A DNA stretch of 64,000 nucleotides from Burkholderia puraquae (GTDB taxonomy: Bacteria > Pseudomonadota > Gammaproteobacteria > Burkholderiales > Burkholderiaceae). The stretch spans positions 226,134-290,133 of the forward strand of contig NZ_NBYX01000009.1 in NCBI RefSeq assembly GCF_002099195.1. Reading direction: 5' to 3'. The notes under the pieces are model-generated. The model made no database searches, had not been told where the DNA came from, and worked only from the letters and a program-made list of their open reading frames with translations. Within the stretch, counting starts at the first letter, position 1, and the number at the start of each line of letters is the position of its first letter. The position numbers and the translations under genes are program-made. Shown here one piece after another: positions 33,487 to 41,914 of this stretch.

Positions 33487-33797
33487 TGCAACTGCGTGAA
33501 CTCGCGCATGCGCGCACCGGCGACAAGGGCAATACGCTGAACGTGTCGGTGATCTGCCGCGATCCGCGCCATTACGATCACCTGCGCACGCATCTGGATG
33601 CGGAGGCCGTGAAGGCGTGGCTCGCGGGCATCGTGCACGGCGACGTCGTGCGTTACGAATTGCCCGCGCTCGGGGCATTCAATTTCGTGCTGCGCGATGC
33701 GCTCGGCGGCGGCGTCACGCGCTCGCTCGCGCTCGACGCGCACGGCAAGTCGGTCAGTTCGGCGCTGCTGGCGATCAAGGTGCCCGACCCGGCGTGA
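33486..33797 (+). CDS. AtuA-like small domain protein
   Basis: The 103-residue protein (MQLRELAHARTGDKGNTLNVSVICRDP, and LGAFNFVLRDALGGGVTRSLALDAHGK) corresponds to the small ferredoxin-fold-like domain found at the C-terminus of longer AtuA proteins. It occurs here as a separate polypeptide. The start ATG overlaps the AtuA stop (TGATG at 33484-33488), so the two are translationally coupled and probably form one complex. Confidence 0.88.
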   Translation: MQLRELAHARTGDKGNTLNVSVICRDPRHYDHLRTHLDAEAVKAWLAGIVHGDVVRYELPALGAFNFVLRDALGGGVTRSLALDAHGKSVSSALLAIKVPDPA

Positions 33798-33826
33798 CGG
33801 ATGCCGCCTCCCGGGGGCGCAATCGC

Positions 33827-34648
33827 TTACGGAATCAGCAGTTCGCGAAGGCCGTTCGCATGCTCGATGCGTTCGCCGGCGAGGTGCAGGCGCTGATCCT
33901 TGCGATAGTCGTAGACCGCGCGCGACGCGGCGAGCTGGTCGAAATCGAGTTCGACCGCGTGACGCGATTCGGTATTGCCGGCCTCGAAGAGCAGGTTGCC
34001 GAACGGATCGGCCGCGAGGCTGCCGCCCGCGAACACGACGTCGTGCGTGCTGCCGCCGACGCGGTTGGCGACCACCGCGAACACCTGGTTCTCCATCGCC
34101 CGCGCCGTTGCCGACGTGCGATGGACGGAGCGGTACGGTTCCATGTTGCCGTCGGTGATGAGGATCAGCTCGGCGCCGAGTGCGGCGAGCGCGCGGCCGG
34201 TTTCGGGGAATTCGTTGTCGTAGCAGATCAGCAGGCCGATCCGCACGCCGCGCCATTCGATCGTCGCGTAACGGTCGCCGGGCAGGACGACGCCATGCTC
34301 GGACACCCACAGATGCGTCTTGCGATAGCGCAGCGCGATGCCGTTCGGCGTGACGAACACGGTAGTGTTGTAGAAGCGGCCGCCGTCGTTCTCGATCAGC
34401 CCGACCACGACGGCAACGTCACGTGCGCGTGCGGCCGCGATGACGGCGCCGACGCTCGGGCCGTCGAGCGGCTCCGCACATTCGGCAAGATTCGACGGAT
34501 CGAGAAAGCCGGTGAGCTGCGCTTCCGGAAACATCACGATGTCGGTGCCCGGTGCGCAGGCTGCAATCGCTTCGAGCGTGCGCTGCAGGTTGTAGTGCGT
34601 GTCGCCGTCGCGGCCGGCGAGCTGGACGATGTCGAGCTTCAGTTTCAT
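33827..34648 (-). CDS. Nitrilase-superfamily carbon-nitrogen hydrolase
   Basis: The 273-residue protein has the complete catalytic triad of the superfamily: Glu42 (MFPEAQLTG), Lys110 (RYRKTHLW) and Cys142 (LLICYDNEFPE). A supporting acid lies near RAMENQVFAVVANRVG. Such enzymes hydrolyse amides, nitriles or N-carbamoyl compounds; the DNEFPE phrase after Cys resembles aliphatic-amide and C-N hydrolase branches. The ATG at 34648 was chosen because homology begins at MKLKLDIVQLAG. It converges with the AtuA-like gene and lies downstream of the LuxR gene on the same strand, separated by 176 bases. Confidence 0.9.
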   Translation of the reverse strand: MKLKLDIVQLAGRDGDTHYNLQRTLEAIAACAPGTDIVMFPEAQLTGFLDPSNLAECAEPLDGPSVGAVIAAARARDVAVVVGLIENDGGRFYNTTVFVTPNGIALRYRKTHLWVSEHGVVLPGDRYATIEWRGVRIGLLICYDNEFPETGRALAALGAELILITDGNMEPYRSVHRTSATARAMENQVFAVVANRVGGSTHDVVFAGGSLAADPFGNLLFEAGNTESRHAVELDFDQLAASRAVYDYRKDQRLHLAGERIEHANGLRELLIP

Positions 34649-34824
34649 GGCGATTTCGGTAGCAGGGGCCCGTCGCCGATGGCGCCGGAGGGGTGGATAA
34701 AGAGGCCCCAGTATGCGCCGCCGCGGCGGATTTCCCATCCCGCCGGCGCGTTAACCCTTCGGGGGTATTGATCTGTGACGCCGCTGGTGGGGCGTGTGCC
34801 GACACGCGTGGCCCGCGATGCGTG

Positions 34825-35628
34825 TCAGGTGCCGGTCTGCGCATTCAGGAACAACGAGAACAGTTCCGATTGCGAGTTGATGGCGAGCTTCCCGTAGATG
34901 TTGCGGCGATGCACCTTGACCGTTTCGGCGGAAATCGACAGCTTGTTCGCGACCTCCTTGTTCGAGCGGCCGCTCAGGATCAGCCGGATCACGTCGAGTT
35001 CGCGCGCGGTGAGCGGCGTGCCGAGCCGCGCCATCGCCTGCTCGAAGCCGTCGTGTGCGCCGTGCCGGCGCGGCGGCGCATGTTCCGCGGATGCGGGCTC
35101 GAACGCGAGCCGCTGCCGCATCAGCGCGGCCACCCACGGCCGGATCAGGTCGAGCAACGCAACCTGCTCGGGACTGAAGCGCCGCTTGCTGCCGAGCGAC
35201 AGGCACAGCGTGCGCGCATCGTCGAGCACGACATTGAACTGCACCTCGTCCTCGACGACGTTGTGCGTGAAATAGAGCGTGTAGTACTCGGTATCGCGGA
35301 AGCATTCGGGCGCGACGTCGGACAGCCGGAACAGGCCGCTCTTCGGCGCGTCGCGATTCGCGATGTAGAACGGGTCGAGCTGGTACAGGCCCTGCACGTA
35401 ATCACGGAACAGCGGATCGGGGCCGCCGCCTTCGTACGGGCATTCGGCGAACACTTGCGGGCGGCCGTCGCCGAACGTCAGCGCGACCCAGCTGTCGACC
35501 GCGACGTATTCCTCGACCAGCCGGACCAGCGCCAGCCAGAAGCCCGGCTGGTCGAGCGACTCGATGAGCCGCCCGACCGACCGGTGCCATGCGACATCCT
35601 GCAAGGTGAGGTTCATGCGTAGGTCCAT
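34825..35628 (-). CDS. LuxR-family transcriptional regulator
   Basis: The 267-residue protein has a C-terminal LuxR helix-turn-helix (LTARELDVIRLILSGRSNKEVANKLSISAETVKVHRRNIYGKL). Its N-terminal region of about 190 residues does not show the acyl-homoserine-lactone pocket I would expect (no clear WxxYxxxxY layout), so the signal is unknown. It may start at M1 or M5. It is divergent from the exported protein gene at 35724 and upstream of the nitrilase gene; either could be its target. Confidence 0.9.
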   Translation of the reverse strand: MDLRMNLTLQDVAWHRSVGRLIESLDQPGFWLALVRLVEEYVAVDSWVALTFGDGRPQVFAECPYEGGGPDPLFRDYVQGLYQLDPFYIANRDAPKSGLFRLSDVAPECFRDTEYYTLYFTHNVVEDEVQFNVVLDDARTLCLSLGSKRRFSPEQVALLDLIRPWVAALMRQRLAFEPASAEHAPPRRHGAHDGFEQAMARLGTPLTARELDVIRLILSGRSNKEVANKLSISAETVKVHRRNIYGKLAINSQSELFSLFLNAQTGT

Positions 35629-35723
35629 GTCGGGCAGGTGCGATGTGCGCTTGCGGTGCCGCGCCGTGCGTGTACGCTACGGGCTCGCGGGCCGATTCCC
35701 GCGCGCATCGAACGGAGCCTGGG

Positions 35724-36479
35724 GTGAAGAACGAGATCGTAACGCCGGCCGGCGCGAATGGCGAGGCCGTACGCCGTCGCCGGTTCGCGGCGGGTGCCGC
35801 GCTGGCGTGTCTGGGTGGGCTGGCCGTACCGGCGGCCGCCGCCAAGCCGCCGGCGTCGTGCGATGACCAGCTGACGCGCTTGATCGTACCGGCACTGCGG
35901 CAGACCGAGATGAACCGGCGCGACATCCACGCCGATGTGGACGAGCGTAACGGCGACGTCTATCGCATCAGGCTGTTCGCGAAACCGGGCCGCTCGGGCA
36001 CGCCCGATCGCGAGGCGACGATCGGCTGGGTGACGCTCGATATGCAGGCGATGCGTGCGCTCGACGTCACGCGCGATCCCGACCGGCCGGACGTGCTGAA
36101 GATCGACCGGCGCGCGTTGTCGCGTTTCGTGTCGACGTGTGTCGCGCCAGCGGCACCGGCGGCGCCCTTGCGCAACGCAGTCGATTGCGATGCACTGAAT
36201 CGCCGCGCGCAGGCGCAGGGCGATTACGTGATGGGCAGCGATGCCGGGCGCATCGTCACCGGCAAGGGGCGCCTGCCGTTCTTTTCCGCGCCGGACGGCG
36301 CGTGCCGGATCGACGGGCTGTTCATCGTCGAGCACGACCATGTCGACGCGCGGACCGACTACGGTCGTTTCACGTCGGTCGTTTATCTGAATCCGCGTAC
36401 GCGCGGCATCGCCGAAGGGTGGGTGCAGACCGCGCGGCTGAAGCCGGACGGCACCGGCATCGCGCCACGGCAACCGTGA
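35724..36479 (+). CDS. Exported protein of unknown function
   Basis: The 251-residue protein starts at a GTG with GGAG at 35713-35716 ahead of it. It has a possible Tat-like signal (RRRRFAAGAALACLGGLAVPAAAA). The mature part has four cysteines and mixed alpha/beta segments such as GWVTLDMQAMRALDVTRDP and FIVEHDHVDARTDYGRFTSVVYLNP. I do not recognise a family. It is divergent from the LuxR gene and 56 bases before another exported protein, and the two may be co-expressed. Confidence 0.65.
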   Translation: MKNEIVTPAGANGEAVRRRRFAAGAALACLGGLAVPAAAAKPPASCDDQLTRLIVPALRQTEMNRRDIHADVDERNGDVYRIRLFAKPGRSGTPDREATIGWVTLDMQAMRALDVTRDPDRPDVLKIDRRALSRFVSTCVAPAAPAAPLRNAVDCDALNRRAQAQGDYVMGSDAGRIVTGKGRLPFFSAPDGACRIDGLFIVEHDHVDARTDYGRFTSVVYLNPRTRGIAEGWVQTARLKPDGTGIAPRQP

Positions 36480-36535
36480 TCGTGTGTGCCCGCAACCAAC
36501 CGCCACGCATCTTTTCGACCAGAACGAACCTCGTC

Positions 36536-37360
36536 ATGACAGTCCCGCACCGGAATACACGTCTGAAGCCGCTCGCGGCTTCGCTCGCTGCGCTTGGCGC
36601 ACTCGCGGTGCTTGCGGCGCGCTCCACGCTGTCGCCCGTTTATGCGGCCGAGCCGGCCCAGCCCGATCGTCTTTTGAAGACCTTCATCCACGACACTTAC
36701 GGCAACTGGCGCGCGGACCGCAAGGGCTGGCAGGCGGACGGGGACGATTTCATTTATGCGCCGTGCGGCTCGCTGCGCGTCGCGACCGCGGATGGCGCGC
36801 GCACGCTGCTCGCGATGTGCGGCGAGACCGAGGCTGCGGTGCAGAACGGGATGCCGGGCATGGATTCGGATGCGACGACCGGGACGATCGACCTGTACGT
36901 GCTGAAACCGGCGGCCAACGGCACGACGCTCGAGCCGATCGTGAAGCAAACGGAGATCGCATCGGGCAAGCGCGGCGAGCCGGGCACGGTGCGCATCGAG
37001 CGGCTCGGGCCGCACCTGTTCGGGTTCGTTATAGGCGAAGGTGACATGCGGCAAGGCTATACGCAAAACTTCCGCTCGATCTGGCTGCCGGTCGGCAATG
37101 CGCTGGTGCTGGCGGCGGCGCGCATCGACGAGGCGCTCGACAATGCGGAGTCGACCGAATGCGCGCACGCCCACGCACGCTGCGAGGAACGCCGCTTCGA
37201 GATCGCGCCGGACCTGAGCGGCACCGGCGACGTCTATCCGCTGACGGTCACGGAAACGGGCACGCGCGGCGACAAGGCCATCCACGCGCGCTATACGGTG
37301 AGGTTCGACGCGGCACGCGGCCGCTACGTCGTGCCGAAGGCGTTGCGCGACGGGTACTGA
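36536..37360 (+). CDS. Exported protein of unknown function
   Basis: The 274-residue protein has a Sec signal (LKPLAASLAALGALAVLAARS, cleavage near VYAAEP). A beta-rich mature domain follows: FIHDTYGNWRADRKGWQADGDDFIYAP, NALVLAAARIDEALDN, KAIHARYTVRFDAARGRYVVP. Such tandem beta-hairpin exported proteins are common in Burkholderia, but I cannot name this one. It lies just downstream of the exported protein at 35724 and ends at a bidirectional terminator. Confidence 0.65.
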   Translation: MTVPHRNTRLKPLAASLAALGALAVLAARSTLSPVYAAEPAQPDRLLKTFIHDTYGNWRADRKGWQADGDDFIYAPCGSLRVATADGARTLLAMCGETEAAVQNGMPGMDSDATTGTIDLYVLKPAANGTTLEPIVKQTEIASGKRGEPGTVRIERLGPHLFGFVIGEGDMRQGYTQNFRSIWLPVGNALVLAAARIDEALDNAESTECAHAHARCEERRFEIAPDLSGTGDVYPLTVTETGTRGDKAIHARYTVRFDAARGRYVVPKALRDGY

Positions 37361-37377
37361 TCCTTCGCGCGCAGAAA

Positions 37378-37398
37378 CGGGCGGCGCGGTGCCGCCCG
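37378..37398. terminator. Hairpin terminator between convergent genes
   Basis: The perfect 8-base-pair stem CGGGCGGC/GCCGCCCG with a 5-base loop lies between the exported protein gene ending at 37360 and the convergent cytidylyltransferase gene ending at 37403. It has no T-run. Its position suits a terminator for both directions. Confidence 0.6.
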
Positions 37399-37402
37399 CA
37401 CG

Positions 37403-38332
37403 TCACACGTACAGATACCGCACGAGGTGGAAGAACACCGGCGCGGCGAAGCAGATCGAGTCGACGCGATCGAGCATCCCGCCGTGGCCCGCGATCATCG
37501 AGCCCCAGTCCTTGGTGCCGAGCGAGCGCTTGACGGCCGACAGCACGAGGCCGCCGACGAAGCCCGCGATCACGATCGCGAGCGAGATCCCGAACGCAGC
37601 GCCGAAGCTGAACGGCGTCACGCGATACAGCGATGCGCCGCACAGCGTCGCGAGCAGGCCGCCGCCGACGAAGCCCTCGAGCGTCTTCGACGGCGACAGC
37701 TGCGGCGCGATCTTGCGCTTCCCGAACAGCTTGCCGACCACATACTGCAGCACGTCGCTGATCTGCACGACGAACAGGAAGAAGAACAGCAGCAGCGGGG
37801 TCTGCCCCGTGTAGTGCGGAATGTCGAGGATCAGCACGGCCGGCGCGTGGCTCAGCCCGTACACGCACACCATCAGCGCCCAGTTGATCTTCGCGTTGCG
37901 GCTCAGGAATTCGCGCGTGTCCTGCGTGAGCGCCGACACGAGCGACATCGCGAAGAACAGGTGCACGGGCACGAAGATCGAATACATCCCGTACCAGTTG
38001 ATGCCGAGCAGCAGGTACTGCACGGGGATCGCGACGAAGAACGCGATGAACAGCGTCGTGTGGTCGCTCGCGGTCGTCGGCGTGAGCGTGATGAATTCGC
38101 GCAGCGTCAGGTACGACAGCACCGCGAACACGAGATACGTGACGTTGTTGCCGAGGCTGATCGCGATGACCATGATCGCGATCATCGCCCACCACGCACG
38201 GATGCGCTGGTTCAGGTTGACGATGGTCGCGCTCGTGCCGCCGCTGCGCGCACCGAGGATCGCGCCGATCACGGTGGCGATGACGAGCACGCCCGTGACG
38301 CCCGCGACCAGTTCCCAGAAGAGAGTTCGCAT
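37403..38332 (-). CDS. ynbB: Phosphatidate cytidylyltransferase (CdsA family, YnbB-like)
   Basis: The 309-residue integral membrane protein has about eight helices and the complete CDS signature at the end: SAVKRSLGTKDWGSMIAGHG followed by GMLDRVD. CdsA enzymes make CDP-diacylglycerol from phosphatidate and CTP at the inner membrane. It lies 36 bases downstream of a PlsC-type acyltransferase. The divergent side encodes YnbA-, YnbC- and YnbD-like proteins, so this is the equivalent of E. coli ynbB in that module rather than the housekeeping cdsA. Its product would feed the YnbA-like phosphotransferase. Confidence 0.9.
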   Translation of the reverse strand: MRTLFWELVAGVTGVLVIATVIGAILGARSGGTSATIVNLNQRIRAWWAMIAIMVIAISLGNNVTYLVFAVLSYLTLREFITLTPTTASDHTTLFIAFFVAIPVQYLLLGINWYGMYSIFVPVHLFFAMSLVSALTQDTREFLSRNAKINWALMVCVYGLSHAPAVLILDIPHYTGQTPLLLFFFLFVVQISDVLQYVVGKLFGKRKIAPQLSPSKTLEGFVGGGLLATLCGASLYRVTPFSFGAAFGISLAIVIAGFVGGLVLSAVKRSLGTKDWGSMIAGHGGMLDRVDSICFAAPVFFHLVRYLYV

Positions 38333-38368
38333 GGGGTTATCCGGAAAAGGGAGAGAAGGGGATCGCGT

Positions 38369-39001
38369 TCAGCCGGCCGGCCGCTGCGGCGGCGCGAGCG
38401 CGACGACCGCGTCGCGCATGCGGGCGAGGAACGTCGGCTTGTCTTCCTGGGCGCCGAGCGCTTCGTTCGCACCGAAGTGCACCTTGCAGATCAGCGGTAC
38501 CGGCCAGATCGCACCCTTCGGCATGATCCGTTGCAGGTTTTCGAGATAGACGGGCGCGAGCGCGACGTCCGGAAACTCGGTCGCGAGGTGAAACAGCCCG
38601 CTCTTGAACGGCTGTGGCAGGATCTCGGCGCCGCGCGTGCCTTCCGGGAAGATGATGATCGAATGGCCCTGCTTGAGCGCATCGCGCACGGGGTCGAGCG
38701 GGTCGCCGCCGGATTCGCGGTGGCGGTCGATCAGCACGACGTTCAGCAGCTTCTGCGCGATGTGGCGCTTCATGTCGCTGCTGTCCCAGTAGTCGCGCGC
38801 GGCGACCGGCCGCACGACCGCGCGCACGTTGCGCGGCAGCGCAGCGAGGATCGCGAGCGTATCGATGTGGCTCGTATGGTTCGAGAAGTAGATCTTCTGC
38901 GTCGGGGACGGCGGCGCCTGATGCCAGACCGGATACGCGCCGGCGACGAGCCGCACGATGGACAGCAGGAAATCGCGCTGCCAGACGTTGAGGATGTTCA
39001 T
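38369..39001 (-). CDS. Lysophospholipid acyltransferase (PlsC family)
   Basis: The 210-residue protein has the acyltransferase box NHTSHID (His42, Asp47) and the FPEGTR glycerophosphate-binding box (118-123), the two diagnostic PlsC motifs. These enzymes acylate lysophosphatidate or related lysophospholipids to make phosphatidate. It stands first in the leftward unit with the CdsA-type gene. Together they would supply CDP-diacylglycerol for the divergent YnbA-type gene. E. coli ynbABCD lacks this member, to my recollection. Confidence 0.9.
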   Translation of the reverse strand: MNILNVWQRDFLLSIVRLVAGAYPVWHQAPPSPTQKIYFSNHTSHIDTLAILAALPRNVRAVVRPVAARDYWDSSDMKRHIAQKLLNVVLIDRHRESGGDPLDPVRDALKQGHSIIIFPEGTRGAEILPQPFKSGLFHLATEFPDVALAPVYLENLQRIMPKGAIWPVPLICKVHFGANEALGAQEDKPTFLARMRDAVVALAPPQRPAG

Positions 39002-39458
39002 CGGCGCTGCGCCTCCTGCCTGCCTGCATGGCCCGCTGCGCAGGCGCGGCGGACGGGACCCCGGAATGCCGGCGCGGCAGGATGCGCGCCGGACGGCCCT
39101 TGTTTAAATTTTTTCAAATTCGTGGCTGCCTGTCGCAGGTCCGCGATAATCGGACGATTCGCCGTCACACGCTGTTGCGTCGCGGCGAATGCGCCGGTCG
39201 GCGGCGTGATAATCGGCTGTTGCACGAGCGCCCGTTTGCAGTTCGAATGGATCTTGCTGCGATCGGGCCAGCGGATTATCGCGAGTTTCCGTCAAAAACG
39301 CCAGATTGCCGCGGCAGGCCCCGGGGGCCGCGTGCTTGACGCATCGGGGCCGCTCGGCGACGATTAGGGCCGTCCATGGAAGGCCGTCCAAGGATGTTTC
39401 GCCGCCCGGGGCATGGCGGCGGGAAACGTATCCGACTGTGCCGCGCAAATATAAAACG
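39002..39458. promoter_or_regulatory. Divergent intergenic region of the lipid module
   Basis: These 457 bases lie between the leftward plsC-ynbB unit and the rightward ynbA-C-D unit. Only one A+T-rich patch stands out, TTTAAATTTTTTCAAATT around 39101-39120, which is a plausible promoter or regulator site about 100 bases before the plsC start. A second A+T-rich stretch (CAAATATAAAACGATGAG) is just ahead of ynbA. I see no coding frame or RNA gene. A shared regulatory region is likely but no exact promoter can be assigned. Confidence 0.5.
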
Positions 39459-40064
39459 ATGAGCCTCTACGCACTCAAACCCAAATTCCAGAACCGTCTG
39501 CGCCCGTTCGCGAACTCGCTCGCCGAGCGCGGCGTCACGGCCAACCAGGTTACGCTGTTCGCGGCCGGCGGCTCGATCGTCGTCGGCGCGCTTGCCGGGC
39601 TCGGCGTGTTTGCCCGCGCGCTGTTCCTGCTGATCCCGCTGTGGCTGTTCGCGCGGATGGCGCTCAACGCGATCGACGGGATGCTCGCGCGCGAGCACAA
39701 CCAGAAGAGCACGCTCGGCGCATACCTGAACGAGCTCGGCGACGTCGTGTCCGATATCGCGCTGGTGCTGCCGTTTCTCGCGATCCCGGCGTTCGCTCCG
39801 GCAGACGTCTGGCTGTTCGCGCTGACGGCGGTGATCGTCGAATGCGCGGGGCTGATCGGCCCGCTGGTCGGCGTGAGCCGCCGCTACGACGGCCCGTTCG
39901 GCAAGAGCGACCGCGCGCTCGCCCTCGGCGCGTTCGCGCTGTGGATCGGGCTCGGGTTTCCGGTCGGCGGCGTCGCCGCGTGGCTGTGGCGCCTGCTGAT
40001 CGTGCTGTCGATCGTGACCGTGGTGCGGCGCGTGCAGGCCGGCCTCGCGGAAAAGGGCGGTTGA
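39459..40064 (+). CDS. ynbA: CDP-alcohol phosphatidyltransferase-family protein (YnbA-like)
   Basis: The 201-residue membrane protein has about six helices and opens SLYALKPKFQNRLRPFANSL. Its active-site segment reads NAIDGMLAREHNQKSTLGAY followed by LNELGDVVSD. The usual CDP-alcohol motif has Asp at the first and third acidic positions; here both are Asn, with the second and fourth Asp kept. I recall E. coli YnbA as sharing this variant, so it is a subfamily trait. The enzyme should transfer a phosphatidyl group from CDP-diacylglycerol to an unknown alcohol. It heads the rightward unit. Confidence 0.88.
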   Translation: MSLYALKPKFQNRLRPFANSLAERGVTANQVTLFAAGGSIVVGALAGLGVFARALFLLIPLWLFARMALNAIDGMLAREHNQKSTLGAYLNELGDVVSDIALVLPFLAIPAFAPADVWLFALTAVIVECAGLIGPLVGVSRRYDGPFGKSDRALALGAFALWIGLGFPVGGVAAWLWRLLIVLSIVTVVRRVQAGLAEKGG

Positions 40065-40144
40065 AACGGTAGTTGGAGCGGTTGCGGTACCGGGCGCCGG
40101 AGGGCGGCGCACCAGAATTCGAATAACGAAACGAGAGAGATCGC

Positions 40145-41914
40145 ATGAGCGCACGCATGGCCCGCGAGGCCGACTTCATCACGCACGACGGCGAAACGCT
40201 GTTCTATCGTCACTGGCCCGCAACGGGCCCGCGCTGCCGCGGCGCAATCGTGCTGCTGCATCGCGGCCACGAACACTCGGCGCGCGTCGCGCACCTCGTC
40301 GACGAGCTCGACCTGCCCGATTTCGCGTTCTTCGCGTGGGATGCGCGCGGCCACGGCCGCTCGCCCGGCGCGCGCGGCTACAGCCCGAGCGCTGCCGCGT
40401 CGGTGCGCGACCTGCAGACCTTCGTCGAACATATCCGCGACACGCACGGCATCGCGATCGAGGACATGGCCGTGGTCGGCCAGAGCGTCGGCGCGGTGCT
40501 CGCGGCCACCTGGGCGCACGACTACGCGCCGCCGATCCGCGCGCTCGTCGTCGCATCGCCGGCGTTCCACATCAAGCTCTACGTGCCGTTCGCGCGGCCG
40601 GGCCTGCGGCTGATGCACAAGCTGCGCGGGCTGTTCTACGTGAACAGCTACGTGAAGCCGAAATTTCTCACGCACGATCCCGAGCGGGTCGCGAGCTATG
40701 CGTCCGATCCGCTGATCACGCGGCCGATCGCGGTCAACATGCTGCTCGACCTGCACGACACCGCGCAGCGGATCGTCGCCGATGCGGCCGCGATCACCGT
40801 GCCGACGCAACTGCTGATCTCGGGCGCCGACTGGGTCGTGCATCGCGGCCCGCAGGACCGCTTCTTCGAGCGGCTCGGCGCCGCGCGCAAGGAGCGCATC
40901 GTGCTGCCGGGCTTCTATCACGACACGCTCGGCGAACGCGACCGCGCGCAGGCGCTCGCGCCGCTGCGTGCGTTCGTGCTGCGCGAATTCGATGCGCCGA
41001 GCCCGCGCGTGTCGCTCGCCGACGCCGACCGGCGCGGCGCGTTCCACGACGAATACGCGGCGCTCGGCCGGCCGCCCGCGAATGCGTTCGCGCGGGCGTA
41101 CTGGGCGCTTACGCGGGCCGGCCTGAAGGCCGGCGGTGCGCTGTCGGACGGCATTGCGCTCGGGCTGCGGCTCGGCTTCGATTCGGGCTCGACGCTCGAC
41201 TACGTGTACCGCAACCGCGCGCAGGGGCGGCTCGGTGTCGGCGCGCTGATCGACCGCACGTATCTCGATTCGCCGGGCTGGGTCGGCATCCGTCAGCGCA
41301 AGGTGCATCTGCAGGAACTGATCGGCGCGGCGATCGGCCGCCTGCGCGGCCACGGCGCGCCGGTGCGGATCGTCGACATCGCGGCAGGCCACGGGCGCTA
41401 CGTGCTCGACGCGATCGCGACGGCTGCCGAGCGCGACGGCGCAGCGCCCGACGACATCTCGCTGCGCGACTACAGCCCGCCGAACGTCGAGGCCGGACGC
41501 GTGCTGATCGCGCAGCGCGGCCTCGAACCGATTGCGCGCTTCGAGCGCGGCGACGCGTTCGACGAGGCGTCGCTCGCGACGCTCGAGCCGCGTCCGACGC
41601 TCGCGATCGTGTCGGGCCTCTATGAATTGTTCGGCGAGAACGCGCTGATCGAGCGCTCGCTGCGCGGGCTCGCGCAGGCCGTGCCGCCGGGCGGCTATCT
41701 CGTCTATACCGGGCAGCCGTGGCATCCGCAGCTCGAATTCATCGCGCGCGCGCTGAACAATCACCGCGGCGAGGCGACCTGGGTGATGCGCCGCCGCTCG
41801 CAGGCCGAGATGGACGAACTCGTCGCGCGCGCGGGCTTCCGCAAGCTCGACCAGCGGATCGACGAAATGGGCATCTTCACGGTCAGCCTCGCGCAGCGGG
41901 TCGACCCGTCATGA
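40145..41914 (+). CDS. ynbC: Fused alpha/beta hydrolase-methyltransferase (YnbC-like)
   Basis: The 589-residue protein has two domains. Residues 1-280 form a monoacylglycerol-lipase-type hydrolase with the nucleophile elbow GQSVG (Ser114), AWDARGHGRSPG upstream, and a histidine loop at LPGFYHDTLGE. Residues about 330-585 form a class I SAM-dependent methyltransferase with the cofactor motif VDIAAGHGRYVLD (about 410-422). The whole length and order match E. coli YnbC (about 585 residues). It may hydrolyse and methylate a lipid or its headgroup. It is coupled to the next gene by an ATGA overlap (41911-41914). Confidence 0.9.
   Translation: MSARMAREADFITHDGETLFYRHWPATGPRCRGAIVLLHRGHEHSARVAHLVDELDLPDFAFFAWDARGHGRSPGARGYSPSAAASVRDLQTFVEHIRDTHGIAIEDMAVVGQSVGAVLAATWAHDYAPPIRALVVASPAFHIKLYVPFARPGLRLMHKLRGLFYVNSYVKPKFLTHDPERVASYASDPLITRPIAVNMLLDLHDTAQRIVADAAAITVPTQLLISGADWVVHRGPQDRFFERLGAARKERIVLPGFYHDTLGERDRAQALAPLRAFVLREFDAPSPRVSLADADRRGAFHDEYAALGRPPANAFARAYWALTRAGLKAGGALSDGIALGLRLGFDSGSTLDYVYRNRAQGRLGVGALIDRTYLDSPGWVGIRQRKVHLQELIGAAIGRLRGHGAPVRIVDIAAGHGRYVLDAIATAAERDGAAPDDISLRDYSPPNVEAGRVLIAQRGLEPIARFERGDAFDEASLATLEPRPTLAIVSGLYELFGENALIERSLRGLAQAVPPGGYLVYTGQPWHPQLEFIARALNNHRGEATWVMRRRSQAEMDELVARAGFRKLDQRIDEMGIFTVSLAQRVDPS

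Noticed and set aside
39684..39760. Asn in place of two Asp residues in the CDP-alcohol motif, as a sign of loss of function
   Set aside because: I recall E. coli YnbA with the same variant, and the other two Asp are kept, so it looks like a subfamily feature.
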